Shown piece after piece: positions 32,720 through 42,965 of a stretch of DNA of 64,000 bases. The position numbers and the translations under genes are program-made. A model generated the notes under the pieces. It saw only the letters and a list, made by a program, of their open reading frames with translations, had not been told where the DNA came from and made no database searches. Position 1 is the first letter of the stretch; the number at the start of each line of letters is the position of its first letter. Source of the stretch: Lineolata rhizophorae (lineage: Eukaryota > Ascomycota > Dothideomycetes > Lineolatales > Lineolataceae); NCBI GenBank assembly GCA_010093515.1, contig MU001670.1, positions 905,501 to 969,500 on the forward strand, in the 5' to 3' direction.

Positions 32720-33167
32720 GTTAAAACGGAGGCTAAGCGAATGGCGAGACGTGATAACATAATGCGCCAGCTGGACGTAGGAAAGCAAGCAGCCTCTAAG
32801 CCACTCGGCAGCGCAGAGAAGTGTCAAGGAGAAAATTCCGCGAGGCCCGAGGGAACGTGCCTGTGGAAGTCAGGGTCTCGACGACTGGGTGGCTCGGTTG
32901 GTCGCTAGCTGTGACGGTGACCCATGGTTCCCGACGAGACTCACACAATGGTTTGGCGATCATTCCATCCACTGATCTCTCAACGGGAGTGTACCTAGAT
33001 GTTTGCAACGCACGTCAAGTCGACGACGGGGGGTAGCTGTCTATGAGTACATACATGGTGAGTTCCCTGTCAAACTTACCAATCGAGATTGTAGAAGTAG
33101 GTACCAACAAAATGAACAATACACCGTATTATACACAAACCGCCTTTCCCACTGCACGCTCTCCGAT
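32720..33167. other. 448-bp intergenic region
   Basis: Between the 5' end of the coiled-coil gene and the 3' end of the mL38 gene. No convincing gene or repeat seen. Confidence 0.55.
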
Positions 33168-34511
33168 CTACCTATATTTCGCTAGATTCCTCCTTTTCTT
33201 CGGCAGTGGCTCAATCTTCTTGCGCTGGAATTCGATATCCCAGCCCTCGATCTCCGCCTTGCGCATCACCCCCTCTGTCCCCTCATCCCATACCGTCCTA
33301 AACATATTGATGCCCACCGGCTTCAACAAGAACCTAGCCATCAGCTGGCGCATCGTCAGGCCATCGCGCGGAGACGACAACCTCATCCTCTCCAGATCGG
33401 TCGGGGCGCCGTCCCTCTGTTCGAACACGACGACAGCGAGCCGCTGGTACTGCAGGCCCTTTTGAGAGAATGGCGGCATCCACGGCAGTACGACCTGGGT
33501 CTCCGCCGACAGACGACCGAGGCTGACCTTGCCCGTCGCGGGCGAGAGAGGCACGTTCGTCGCGAGATAGTGGCATCGTGAACCAAAGTTGTCAGTCTCC
33601 ACGTTGGGCACGTCCGGGTCGACCACGGCGATTGTGGCGAGGCGCTCGCCGGCGTCGAAGGGTTGGATGGAGAGCGTGGCGGGGCTGGCGCTGATGCGAG
33701 AGTCGACGATATCGCCCGGCGGGATCCGGCGGCGACCAAAAGCGACGTTGACCTCGTAGATCGGGTCGATGTGCGGAAGGACATCGGGCACGACGTTCAT
33801 CTGCGTGATACGCTGCATGACGATTTTGCGCGGGTACTCGTGCCATTTGCGGTCGGCGAGAAAGCGGTAGACGGGCTTGTTCATATCGCCTTCAACACAT
33901 TAGTTTAGTTAGCACAAACGAATCCCAAGTGACACGAGCCAATGAAGCTCACCTTCTCCATCCTCAAACCTCTTCTTGACCGCCGGATCATTCACATCCG
34001 CCTGTACCTTCAGTTTCTCCAAATATCTCCGCATACTATGCAGCCTTGTCTTTTTCGCCAGCTCACCCCCGCTGACACTCGGGTCCTGCTCGAGCAGCCT
34101 TAAAATCTTCCCCCGCTGCGCCTCTATCTGCTCTAGCTTCTCCTCCCGGTCCGCTAGAAGCACCTTCCGCGCCTCCTGGAAGCACTGGTACGGCATTTTC
34201 TCGAGTGGTACGTGCGGCGCCGACTTCAGTACCGCGCGCCGCCGCCGGCTGCCCGGTAGAGCGATACCAGCGCGGCGCAACTTGCGCTCCATCGACGGCA
34301 GCGTCACGATGTTGGGGTCGAGCACGCGGGGGTCGAGCGGGGCTTTTGCTCCCGAAGGTGGCACACTTTGAGATTCGGCGGCAGCGGAAGGCGTGCCGGC
34401 TTCGGCGTCCACGCGATGGGAAGAGGTGGTGGTGAGGGTGCGGAGGACAATCGGACGTCGTACGGGTGAACTGGCAAGCCAGCGGGAGCTGCTAGTTTTG
34501 AGGGCCGCCAT
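33168..34511 (-). CDS. MRPL35: mitochondrial ribosomal protein mL38 (Mrpl35), PEBP-like
   Basis: Complement of exons 33953-34511 and 33168-33889 (GTGAGC donor, CTAACTAAAC region, TTGAAG acceptor), 426 aa. Residues 1-40 form a mitochondrial presequence (MAALKTSSSRWLASSPVRRP). Then PNIVTLPSMERKLRRAGIAL, a coiled helix EEKLEQIEAQRGKILRLLEQ, and after the intron VYRFLADRKWHEYPRKIVMQ. The C-terminal half is the PEBP-like domain of this ribosomal protein, with CHYLATNVPLS, VLPWMPPFSQKGLQYQRLAV and a final basic RKKIEPLPKKRRNLAKYR. It belongs to the central protuberance of the fungal mitoribosomal large subunit. Confidence 0.88.
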
Positions 34512-36271
34512 CGAGGCGGATGGTAGAGACTATACTCCAATTGGTGGGGAGAGAGGAGGATAGAATTGATTATTGTGGCATTAAATGGGTGTTGAATGCG
34601 TTGGAAGGAGAAAAGCTCGCTTTTTTATCTGGCGCCGCAGGACGCCGGCTACTCGGGCATTACGCGGTCCGTGCACACGTGGTGAAGTTCACAACTTGTG
34701 GGAACCCAGCATCGAGAAAAACCCAGATAATAAAATTGAATAAAAATTAGCTGCCAACGCATACTGCGGCTTTTCTTGTATGAATTAATATACTCTGCAG
34801 TACCTTTTTAGTGTTCAGAAAGTTGGATGACCTCGTGAACTTGATCAACATAAAGAAGACTATTGAGGCTATTGAATAACTGGGTTCGCAATAGTTCTGA
34901 TATCAGTATGAAATGTACTCTTGCAAAAGTTTGATTATACCCATCTATATTGCAAGTATACAGGTTTGCAAAAGGCTGCCCAAAGAAAGAGGGGAGTGAA
35001 CAAATATCTGAGGCTATGCAAGCACCCAAAAAATTCCAGCGTAATAGAACAATGTTATAGAAGGAAGAAATGACACCGTAGTGAAACTGCAGAGTTGTCT
35101 GGGTAAGCAACCCCAACATACAGACTGCTTTTGACCGTTGGTTTACATCAATCCCGACTCTAGATACTGAATTTTGTACTCGTCCAGTTTTATTCGCTTA
35201 GCAGACCCACGAGTGAATTCAAGCGTGATGAGAAGCTGCGCTAACCTAGAGATGCTGGTTAGTACCAAGCTTGAACGCTTCTGAAGGGGGTACACAGGCA
35301 ACTACGCCAATCCGGTTATAGTGGCCAGTACGATCAAGACCAGAAATGCTGCCGGGTTTTAAGCTTGACTGTCTGTCGCAAAACGGGGACAATGATGGTA
35401 TAAATTCTAACGAAACCGATTAGGGTTTGAAAGGGCGTGGAACAATGGTTGCTTGTAGTCGATGAAAACTGACCTCCTCCACTTTTTCATTTGGTTGGCC
35501 CCGTATCCCCGGTTTGAAAGCAAAATTACCCCCGGCTCAACTTTGGCTCAGCCGCTGCTCAGACCGTTCCGCCACTGCTTAGGATACTTACCCTGGACCT
35601 TACCTCTGCATCTAAACTGAGTTTGCTAATCCTAAAAATGGTAGACCTATGGGCTATCCCATACTAGAGGTTCCGTCAACTCTACGTGAAATATGCCTTT
35701 AGGAGTGGCGTAATACCTAAAACTAGGACGATTATAAAGTGGCCCAAAACTGGGAAACTTATAAAGTAGCCTAGCTACGGGCTATACGAAACGAAGACAG
35801 GCTCTCTAAGGCCTTCCTACTGATTTTGACAGCGTTAGGCTATACTCTGCTATTTAGAGGGGTATGAACATTAGCAAACCGTGCCGCACACCAAATCAGC
35901 CTCGGCTGTGCTCGAAATGGCACAATAACATTTCCCGGTAAGTTTGCCTAACAGAAAATCTCGCAACGCTAGGGCCTTTTCAGCTATAGATGCATGAGAG
36001 CAGCTCGGCAAGCTTGTGTGCATCCAGGCAGCGAGGCCCTCTTGTTCTCTCTTCTAAGAGAAGCCGGACAGCCAATTCGTATGCATGCTCTTCAGAGAAG
36101 ATTTTCCAGATCATAATCTCACTCAGAAACTACCATCCATTTCATCAGCTGCCCTCTACAAAACAGTGCGGGTAAATATCGGAATCGCATTGTAGCCGAC
36201 TCAGTGCGTACTAAATCGCCAGGGTCGCGTGGTAGAGATAGTTACTGACGTTAACATCCTAGATTTGCATC
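34512..36271. other. 1.76-kb AT-rich region without recognisable gene
   Basis: Clearly AT-richer than the flanks, most strongly 34740-35150 and 35600-35950, with many stop codons in all frames. The largest ORF (34808-35119, minus) has no motif I know. No terminal repeats, transposase motif or tRNA box was found by eye. It could be the eroded remnant of a mobile element, but I cannot prove that. Confidence 0.5.
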
Positions 36272-36484
36272 ATGTCACCACAGAAGACAAGCGAATATGT
36301 CGTTGAGGCTGGGAAAGAGGATGAAATTGTATTGACTAAGGAGGAGGGTGGCCAGCTTTCTGCTAGCGGTCAAAAGGCGCAGGAGAGACGCAAGAAGGGT
36401 GCGAATAAGGATAAGGATAAAAGTGGTGGGTCAGGGGGAGGATGTGCCGGGGGTACCTCCGCCGGAGGTTCGAGTACAGCATGA
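36272..36484 (+). CDS. small charged hypothetical protein, overlaps kinase gene antisense
   Basis: 70-codon ORF starting MSPQKTSEYVVEAGKEDEIV. First half acidic/basic and soluble, second half Lys-rich (RRKKGANKDKDKSGG) then Gly/Ser-rich. No signal or membrane segment. Its last 54 nt overlap the 3' end of the APH-type kinase gene on the other strand. The N-terminal 35 residues look like real protein in composition; I do not recognise it. Confidence 0.35.
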   Translation: MSPQKTSEYVVEAGKEDEIVLTKEEGGQLSASGQKAQERRKKGANKDKDKSGGSGGGCAGGTSAGGSSTA

Positions 36485-37826
36485 GTAAAACTGTCGCCTG
36501 TAGTCCTCCAAGTCACACATCTTTCTCTGAACAAGACGTCCTATCTCTTCTGCATGGAATCCGTGGAGGCATTGTGCAACTTGCTCTTCCTCGGTTTGCT
36601 CTGCTGGCCTTCGCTTCGGGTCGATTTGTTCCCAATAGATAGTGTCAAAGTCGTACGGGTAGACCAGACACATTGCAATCCAGAATCTGCTTTGCTCCGC
36701 TATCATATTTTCCATCGTCTCTGACAGCAACACCCTCCTTTCATCATTTGGCCGCGCAACTTCGTGCTGTCTCAGGCAGTCAATGAACATCCTACATTGC
36801 GCGAAATAAGGTCCAGTGTCACTCTCCGCCAACCCTTTGACATCCAAGTCGGTAAGCCAAAATGGTGGTAGAGCAAGTTGAACTGGCACAATACGCGCCC
36901 ATTCCCAGTCTACGACACCAGTGATATCGAATGTGTTGGGGTTGATCAAAATGTTGGGCCGCCGGAAATCGCCGTGGATAAGGACGAACGGTCCCCCGCG
37001 ATGCCCCTGCAAGCCAGTGTTGATGATGGATTCAAATAGATACCGCGCACAGGCCTTCTGCTCGCCGTCTTCGACGTCGTAGATGCTATTTCGCTGCTGC
37101 TCAAGACGGGCGCGTATAATACGCGAGAGACATTCGGCGTACTTATCCGCGGATGAAAATGTCTAACAGTGTTAGCGTGCAGTAGAATCACGATCGTACG
37201 GTAAATAGACGTACCCGATTAGCTGGCATGATTTTTGAAATGTTTACACCGTCCTGAATCAGACCATCTTGTGCAAGTGATAGTGGTCGGTTCTTTAGGA
37301 CTGGACGATTCTCATCGTCCAGCGTCAAAGACCCAATTCGGTCAAATCTTAAATCTGATAGGCTCAGCATGATATCGGCTAGCTGGTGAAGTAAATAACT
37401 CCTCTTCTCATCGGATAGTTCTGCTATCTTCCAGAATCCAAGTGGTTGGCCGTCCAGATACTCCATGAGAATAAAGGCAGATCCCGTAGGGTGACTTCCG
37501 CCTGAAAATCCCCATCCGATAATAGCAGGGACTTTCAAATTTGTCCGTTCTTTCACCAGCTTCATGGTGGCAATCTCAGATCGCAGCTTCTCCTCCAGAC
37601 ACATTACTTTGCCCGGCACGGGAAATCTGATTAGCCAGCGCTTGCCATCGCCGAAGTGGACAGGGAAGCTTAGATTGTACGAGCCCTCCAGCTGGTGACC
37701 GAGCGTGCAGTTCTTGTTATCGTTGAACGAGGAGGCCAATTTTCGAATAGCTGCTCGAGTAAGGGTTTTAGCCCATTCTTCCGCGCGTCTTCGGTTCGCC
37801 GTTCTATTGAGGCTGTCAACATCCAT
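36431..37826 (-). CDS. aminoglycoside-phosphotransferase-fold (APH) kinase-like protein
   Basis: Complement of exons 37215-37826 and 36431-37162 (GTACGT donor, GTTAG acceptor), 447 aa. Kinase-like motifs in order: LEGSYNLSFPVHFGDGKRWL and WLIRFPVPGK (nucleotide-binding N-lobe), GSAFILMEYLDGQPLG (hinge), VLIHGDFRRPNILINPN (catalytic loop HGDxxxxN), ITGVVDWEWARIVP (metal-binding D). This is the expanded fungal APH family (PF01636 type). These proteins phosphorylate small molecules or have unknown roles; they do not imply drug resistance in fungi. The C-terminal Gly/Ser/Pro tail overlaps a small ORF on the plus strand. Confidence 0.85.
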
Positions 37827-38456
37827 TGTACCATGCTAGGATGCCGGAGAACTGTTGTAATAATTAGCTGTGAGCCATAAAAGTAAAGGAGACGCAGTAC
37901 CTGGGCCGTTGTGCGTTTCTCCCGTATTAGATGGCGAGTTAAGTCGATCCTCATCGCAAGGTGCCAAGCGGCCTCTCGCGCATTGCAAAAGGTCACATGT
38001 GGCTCGTGCATGCCAAGGAATTTAGCCCTGGTTCTGCACCAGGCAGCAAGGCAGCAGCACAACATTCCTCCCTTGCGTACCCGGCGAATTTCATCTTCAC
38101 TATTTCAGTCCATATGCAGATGCACTGTAGATGCAGTTAGTGAGGATTTCTACACATTGAGCTCGATTGATGATAATGATATCTAGATGACGTCTACGGA
38201 GTAAGGCTTTTCCACTTGGGAAGACAACGCAAAAGCGAACTTGTTTCGAGACTGACACATCAAGTGTAGATGTTCTTGGATATTTTAAATGTGTCCCGTA
38301 GATAAGAAGGCGAGAGGCATTGATAGAACCTAGAAGTTCTAACAATATGAATTAGATGCTTCATCAGCCAGACTCTGCATCGCTCTCGCTTACCAGCGCT
38401 AACTTCATATCAACCAAATATCCCAAGCGGTTCAGTTCCTCGACAGAGGTTTTACG
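37827..38456. other. intergenic region upstream of the APH-type gene
   Basis: 630 bp. A minus-strand ORF (37670-38065) overlaps it but its sequence is unlike any APH N-terminus. Nothing else recognised. Confidence 0.45.
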
Positions 38457-38790
38457 TTGACTCCAGACTGCGGCAGCGGTGACAGGCGAGGAAGGCTTTG
38501 GACAGCCCAAAACTTTGACAATAATAGGTGTTACCAAACCAATAACGGAAACATACCTGTCGCACGTCAGAAGCCGTTCCCAAATCCTCTCTCAGACCAG
38601 CTTGGATCCGTTCACGAGCAGTGGTGCAAAACCGACATCACCATTGCCACGGATGTGTCAGTTAATTCAACGTACAGTATCTATCGAGTATGACAGTGGC
38701 AAATGGAGCCAGGAGCTCCTCAGGTTGAAACGGTCGGTATTCAGGTCTGAAAGCGGAAATGGAATTCGGAGAGGTCATTCCTGGAGATAG
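38457..38790 (+). pseudogene. degraded fragment of a secreted fungal protein
   Basis: Reading from 38457 gives PDCGSGDRRGRLWTAQNFDN, RCYQTNNGNIPVARQKPFPN, then EQWCKTDITIATDVSVNSTY and SIYRV followed by TGA, QWQMEPGAPQVETVGIQV and another TGA. This resembles a family of secreted, Cys-rich fungal proteins in which a CYQ...R...FP region is followed by WC.TDI.IP..V..G..Y..YW.WDW; the last block is broken here by TGA where Trp is expected. No signal peptide exon and no C-terminus are found. Family assignment is from memory and weak; the decay itself is visible as two in-frame stops. Confidence 0.35.
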
Positions 38791-39225
38791 TATTTATCGC
38801 TATTAATCGTCAAACACATGGAAGAGGGACTGGCAAGCCGGCTCCGTTTCGGTCGTAGGGTAATAAGGTGAATGGGGCTTTTTCTAGCCGCTGCCATTCT
38901 CATGCAGCGTCGCCACCCAATTAGTCCTTACCGACATGTCGCCTCGGAGCACCAAGACTGACCGGTAACCCGAAAAGACACAACGATGCATGCTTAGTAG
39001 GACAAGGCCGCGTAGTTGGGTTTTGATCAGTACGATTGAGTTGGATGAAGAGTGCAAAAGCGGTCATAAGCTTAAGTAAGAAGCGCTCGGACCAATCGAA
39101 TTCTACCTAAGGTACACCAGAAACTTCGTCACGGGCTTCTTGACTGTGCTAGGGAAAGGTCATTCGAGACGTCGCATCAACCCAATTACCTCCTCGCTAG
39201 CGACTTCCTGTGTCTGGTGGCCGCA
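38791..39225. promoter_or_regulatory. region upstream of the uL4m gene
   Basis: 435 bp with no convincing ORF; presumably the promoter of the mitoribosomal uL4m gene. Confidence 0.45.
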
Positions 39226-40200
39226 ATGGCCTCGACAGTACCCGTTCGGCCCGCAACAACGATGGCCTGTCGGTTTGCTCGGGTTTCATCACGACGAGCG
39301 GCGCCCGTTCAAGTTCGTTTCCTGCAGCGTTGCCTTGCTCAGCAATACTAACATAGACAGCGCCAGCATCGTCGCGGCCTTGCTAGCGAAGCCGCCATTT
39401 CCCACAAAAATTCTACCACGAGCAGCAACATCAGCACCAATGTCGCCGATTCCCCTCTCACCAGGCACGTCACCTACTCTGGCGTGTGGCACCCTCCCAC
39501 CACCGCGCCCACCGACACCGTTATTGCGACCGCGTATCGCTTCCCAATGATGATTCCCGAACGCTTCGTCGCTTACTCCGCCTCTCACTTGCATCTGCCC
39601 CTCCGTCGCGATATCCTCCATCGCGCCATCGTGTACGAAGGCGACAAGACGCGCCAAGGCACGGCCTCGTCTAAGCATCGGACCGAGCTCGCTGGTTCCG
39701 GCCGCAAGATTCGGCCGCAGAAGGGCATGGGCATGGCGCGACTCGGCGATAGGAAGAGCCCTATGCTCAAGGGTGGAGGCGTCGCCCACGGGCCCCACCC
39801 CCGCGACTTCTCGACCGACCTCCCGCGAAAAGTGTACGATCTAGCGTGGCGCACAGCCCTGAGCTATCGGTTCCGGCGCGGCCAGCTGGTGCTGGTGGAT
39901 GGCAAGGCGGAGTTGTGGAGCGCTCAGGGGGCCTTTGTGCGGAATGTGTTCTCGACGAACGGGTGGGGAAGGGCCGCTGGGAGGAGTTTGGTGATTACTA
40001 TGGAAAAGAGGCCGAATTTGTTCAGTGGCTTGCAGGCCGCACCAAGAATGGGCGAAGCATACACATGGAATGATGTCGATGTGAAGGACCTGTTAAGCAT
40101 GGGGAGGTTGATCATCGAGAAGGAGGCACTAGATAAGATCTTGAAGCGGCATCAGAGTGATCTGACGAAGACCTACAAGATAGTCACGACCACGCCGTGA
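39226..40200 (+). CDS. YML6: mitochondrial ribosomal protein uL4m (Yml6)
   Basis: Best model is exons 39226-39312 and 39361-40200, 308 aa. The frame before 39361 is interrupted by a TAA that is part of a perfect TACTAAC branch site, so an intron must end just after it; GTTCGT at 39313 keeps phase with the second AG (39359-39360). The first AG (39355-39356) lies only 5 nt from the branch A and needs another donor (GTTTGC at 39273). The N-terminus MASTVPVRPATTMACRFARV and SSRRAAPVQ is a presequence. The body has YRFPMMIPERFVAYSASHLH, the L4 core TRQGTASSKHRTELAGSGRK, PQKGMGMARLGDRKSPMLKG, GGVAHGPHPRDFS and later LLSMGRLIIEKEAL. It builds the large mitoribosomal subunit and its exit tunnel. Confidence 0.9.
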
Positions 40201-40369
40201 ACCGGTGGGTTTCATTTCTTTTTCTTTTTTTGTGGTATGATACAAAGAGGTTTAGTCTATACGTTGTGTGCAATATATGTACAAATAGCCATTTTCGATG
40301 TCCATAACTTTGACGTAACTCCAATTCCAACTTACATGGTTCTAAAATCTTCCCGGACTTTAGTGTTCA

Positions 40370-41380
40370 CTAATTCTTTGGCGCTTCAAAGTACAGAGTT
40401 AGCCTTTTACCTATGCTCCCATTCTCCACCTTCCACTCCTTGACTCCCTTCCACCCTAAAATTTGGCTCCTCACATGGTTCACCAAGTTCTTACATTCTT
40501 CCGGCTCGGCCCTACGCCTATTATGTTTCCCTGAAAAGCTAACCTCGACCCTTTTTCCATCATCCAAGAATTCTTTGACACGTCCAAGCTTATGGCCCAA
40601 ATCATTCCGATCTGTGACCCAACTCATTTCCATCTCCTTCGTCTGCACCTTTGCTTTTCCTTTCTTGTCCTTTTTGCCCTTCTCCACCGCCCACGACTCT
40701 ACCCGCTTCTGTTCCTTATCATTCAGCTCGCTCGCAGGAATAATTCGTACCGTTGCCAGCTTTACGCGCTGCCGCATTATGAAGCGCGTCTGCTCTCCAA
40801 CCTGTACCAGGTGGTGCCCCGGCTGGTTCTCCTTGACCTGCTTTAAGAGCTTCCACGTCTTCTCAGGGTCACCACCGGAGAAGGGAGGTGACGAAGACAG
40901 TAAGATGCACTCGGTGGCACTGATGTCGCGGTCGATGGGACGGATACCGGGCATGACTTCCGGAGCGAAGGTATCCCGTGAGGGGGCAAAGGCGAAGGGA
41001 TCGCCAGAACTTGGGGCGGCAGATGAACGGCGAGAGGGAGCGGGGGGTGGATTGCGAGCTAGTGGGGAGGAGGGAGCACTACGAGCTGGAGCGGAGGTGC
41101 GAGGATTGCGAGGAGAGCGGAAGGGATCAGGCGTCGGGGCGGAACGTTTATTCTTGTCACCGTTGCCGGCGAAACTGAGGCGGCCGTTTTCATCGCGGGC
41201 GAAGGCGGCAAAGGGATCGGCATCGCGTGGTGGTGCGGTGCGGAGGGCGCAAGGTGTTGAGGCAAAATGGCGAGGTTTAACTGCGAAGGATTCTCGTAGG
41301 AAGGGAGTAGAGGGCGAGCATCTCAACAAAGGCACTCGAAATAGCGCGCCGGAGTGTCGAAGGAGAAGTTCGAAGCGCAT
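40370..41380 (-). CDS. mitochondrial translation initiation factor IF-3
   Basis: Single-exon ORF of 336 aa. N-terminal presequence (MRFELLLRHSGALFRVPLLR with several Arg), then a long Pro/Ser/Ala-rich stretch (about residues 45-145). IF-3N-like part: GIRPIDRDISATECILL and GHHLVQVGEQTRFIMRQR. IF-3C-like part: KEMEMSWVTDRNDLGHKLGR, VKEFLDDGKRVEVSFSGKH, and a C-terminal strand GSIGKRLTLYFEAPKN. The order and spacing match bacterial and mitochondrial IF3, which prevents premature subunit joining and checks the start codon. It converges on uL4m, 169 bp from stop to stop. Confidence 0.82.
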   Translation of the reverse strand: MRFELLLRHSGALFRVPLLRCSPSTPFLRESFAVKPRHFASTPCALRTAPPRDADPFAAFARDENGRLSFAGNGDKNKRSAPTPDPFRSPRNPRTSAPARSAPSSPLARNPPPAPSRRSSAAPSSGDPFAFAPSRDTFAPEVMPGIRPIDRDISATECILLSSSPPFSGGDPEKTWKLLKQVKENQPGHHLVQVGEQTRFIMRQRVKLATVRIIPASELNDKEQKRVESWAVEKGKKDKKGKAKVQTKEMEMSWVTDRNDLGHKLGRVKEFLDDGKRVEVSFSGKHNRRRAEPEECKNLVNHVRSQILGWKGVKEWKVENGSIGKRLTLYFEAPKN

Positions 41381-41857
41381 TGCTAGCCTAGAGAATGGTC
41401 AGTGGAGATCAAGGGCCGATGCTCCTACGGCTGGGACGAACGGACATCTCCTGGGTATAATGATCTCTTGCGGAGATGCGCTAAGACATTCAGTGAACGT
41501 GACCGGGCAGCTGAATGCGCCAGGTAATATCGCCTCTGGGAAGACAAAAGCAGTCGACGCCGCAAGCGAGTTCATGCGCACCGAAATAGAGATGACATTG
41601 AAGATGGACGAGGCCTAGAAGAGGGTGACAAGGATAGCGCGGTCGGGGCGGAATGCCAAGCCGGTGGCCCGCTCCGCTCCGCCCCCCTTCCGCTAGCAGC
41701 CCCGCTCCTCCCACACTCCTTTTATGGCCACCAAGGTAACCACTTCTTGTCCTACAAAATCCCACTCTGCCGAACAACATCCCCCGTCAACACACATTCA
41801 AGCCACCTTCTCTTCAACAAGTATGTCCAGCGTATCCGATCGCTACGCCGGCCCACC
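41381..41857. promoter_or_regulatory. divergent intergenic region, IF3 / ATG16
   Basis: 477 bp between starts with GC-rich, pyrimidine-rich tracts near 41660-41720. No TATA box seen. Confidence 0.45.
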
Positions 41858-42637
41858 ATGACGTGGCTCTCCGACTACACCGCCGCCATCTCCGCGCGTG
41901 ACGCGGCGGAGAAGCGCCAAAGCGCCATCATTGCCGCCTGTCCGTCTTGCGCTCGCACCCGTCCACCTACCTCCAGCTAACCTCTGCTGCTCACCATGTA
42001 GACACCAAACTCGCCGACCGTACGGCCGCCACCTCGCACGCTCCTGCCTCTGCAGCGCCCTCCTCGCCTCGCCTCCCCAACCGCGCTGCGTCTCCCCTAT
42101 CCAAGACCAGCTCCCCTTCCCGCAAAGGCGCCGCCGCCGCCGCAGCTACGGGCGATGATGCATCCCTACGTGCAGAGCTTGCCGCGACGCAGAAGGCGCG
42201 CGCGGAACTAGCAGCACGGGTGAAGCCGCTGGGCGAGAAGCTGGCGACCGTGACGGCGCAGGCGGGGCTAGACGCGCGGCGCATCGAAGAACTGAGTAGG
42301 GAGAGGGCGGGATTGGAGCGGAAGGTGAGGGATCGAGATGAGGAGATTAAGGGGAAGGGGAAGTTGGTAGAGGTGAGTGTGGTCTCCCCGCCCTAGCTCC
42401 TACGGATATGTTGGGCGGGTTTGATTGGGGGTAGGGGTATAATGGGCTGATGTGGGCTTCCGGATGGTTGCGCATATATAGGAGGTTCAAGACGAGATGC
42501 TCTCGTTAGACCTACAGCTCAACATGGCGGAGCAACGCGCGAAGAAACTAGAGCAGGACAACGCCGAGCTATTACGGCGGTGGATGGCGCTCAAGCGGGA
42601 CGAAGCCGAGGCCATGAACGCGACGCTCGGGACATGA
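41858..42637 (+). CDS. ATG16: autophagy protein Atg16
   Basis: Exons 41858-41939, 42002-42372 and 42482-42637 join in phase to 202 aa, a usual size for fungal Atg16. The N-terminus [20 protein letters not shown] is the Atg5-interacting motif region. After a Ser/Pro/Ala-rich linker (about residues 45-90) a long coiled coil begins ([20 protein letters not shown]) and runs to the C-terminus, which reads [20 protein letters not shown] then [16 protein letters not shown], the most conserved block of the family. Atg16 dimerises through the coiled coil and joins Atg12-Atg5 to form the E3-like complex for Atg8 lipidation at the phagophore. Confidence 0.92.
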
Positions 42638-42965
42638 GGCGGCCGGTAAGTAGCAGTCATGAAGAAGAAGAATGAAGTGTCTAGTTTCGTAATCTGTTCT
42701 CTTTGCCCGTTACGCCAGGGTGTTCTTTCCGTCCTTCTTGAGACCCACGAAGGTAATCGAAGGTATGTACAAGTATAAACTACACAAAGAAGGCTAAATG
42801 GTGGGGCGTTCTTCGTAGAATCGCCTCTGCGGGCCATATTCCTGTGGCCCTGAGTTTTGATGGGAGATATAACTCGCCCACGCGCCGTCTATGAAAAACA
42901 TACCCAATTACAATGTCCGTGAAGTAGTAGAAAAACAGAACAGAACAAAGGTAACCATATGAGAA
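42638..42965. other. 328-bp region between convergent ATG16 and DnaJ gene
   Basis: 3' UTRs of two convergent genes; nothing else seen. Confidence 0.55.

Noticed and set aside
34808-35119. 103-aa minus-strand ORF in the AT-rich region
   Set aside because: Hydrophobic, no domain, no introns or promoter; probably chance.
40413-41618. 401-aa plus-strand ORF over mitochondrial IF3
   Set aside because: Antisense shadow; the minus strand has the IF3 motifs and a presequence.
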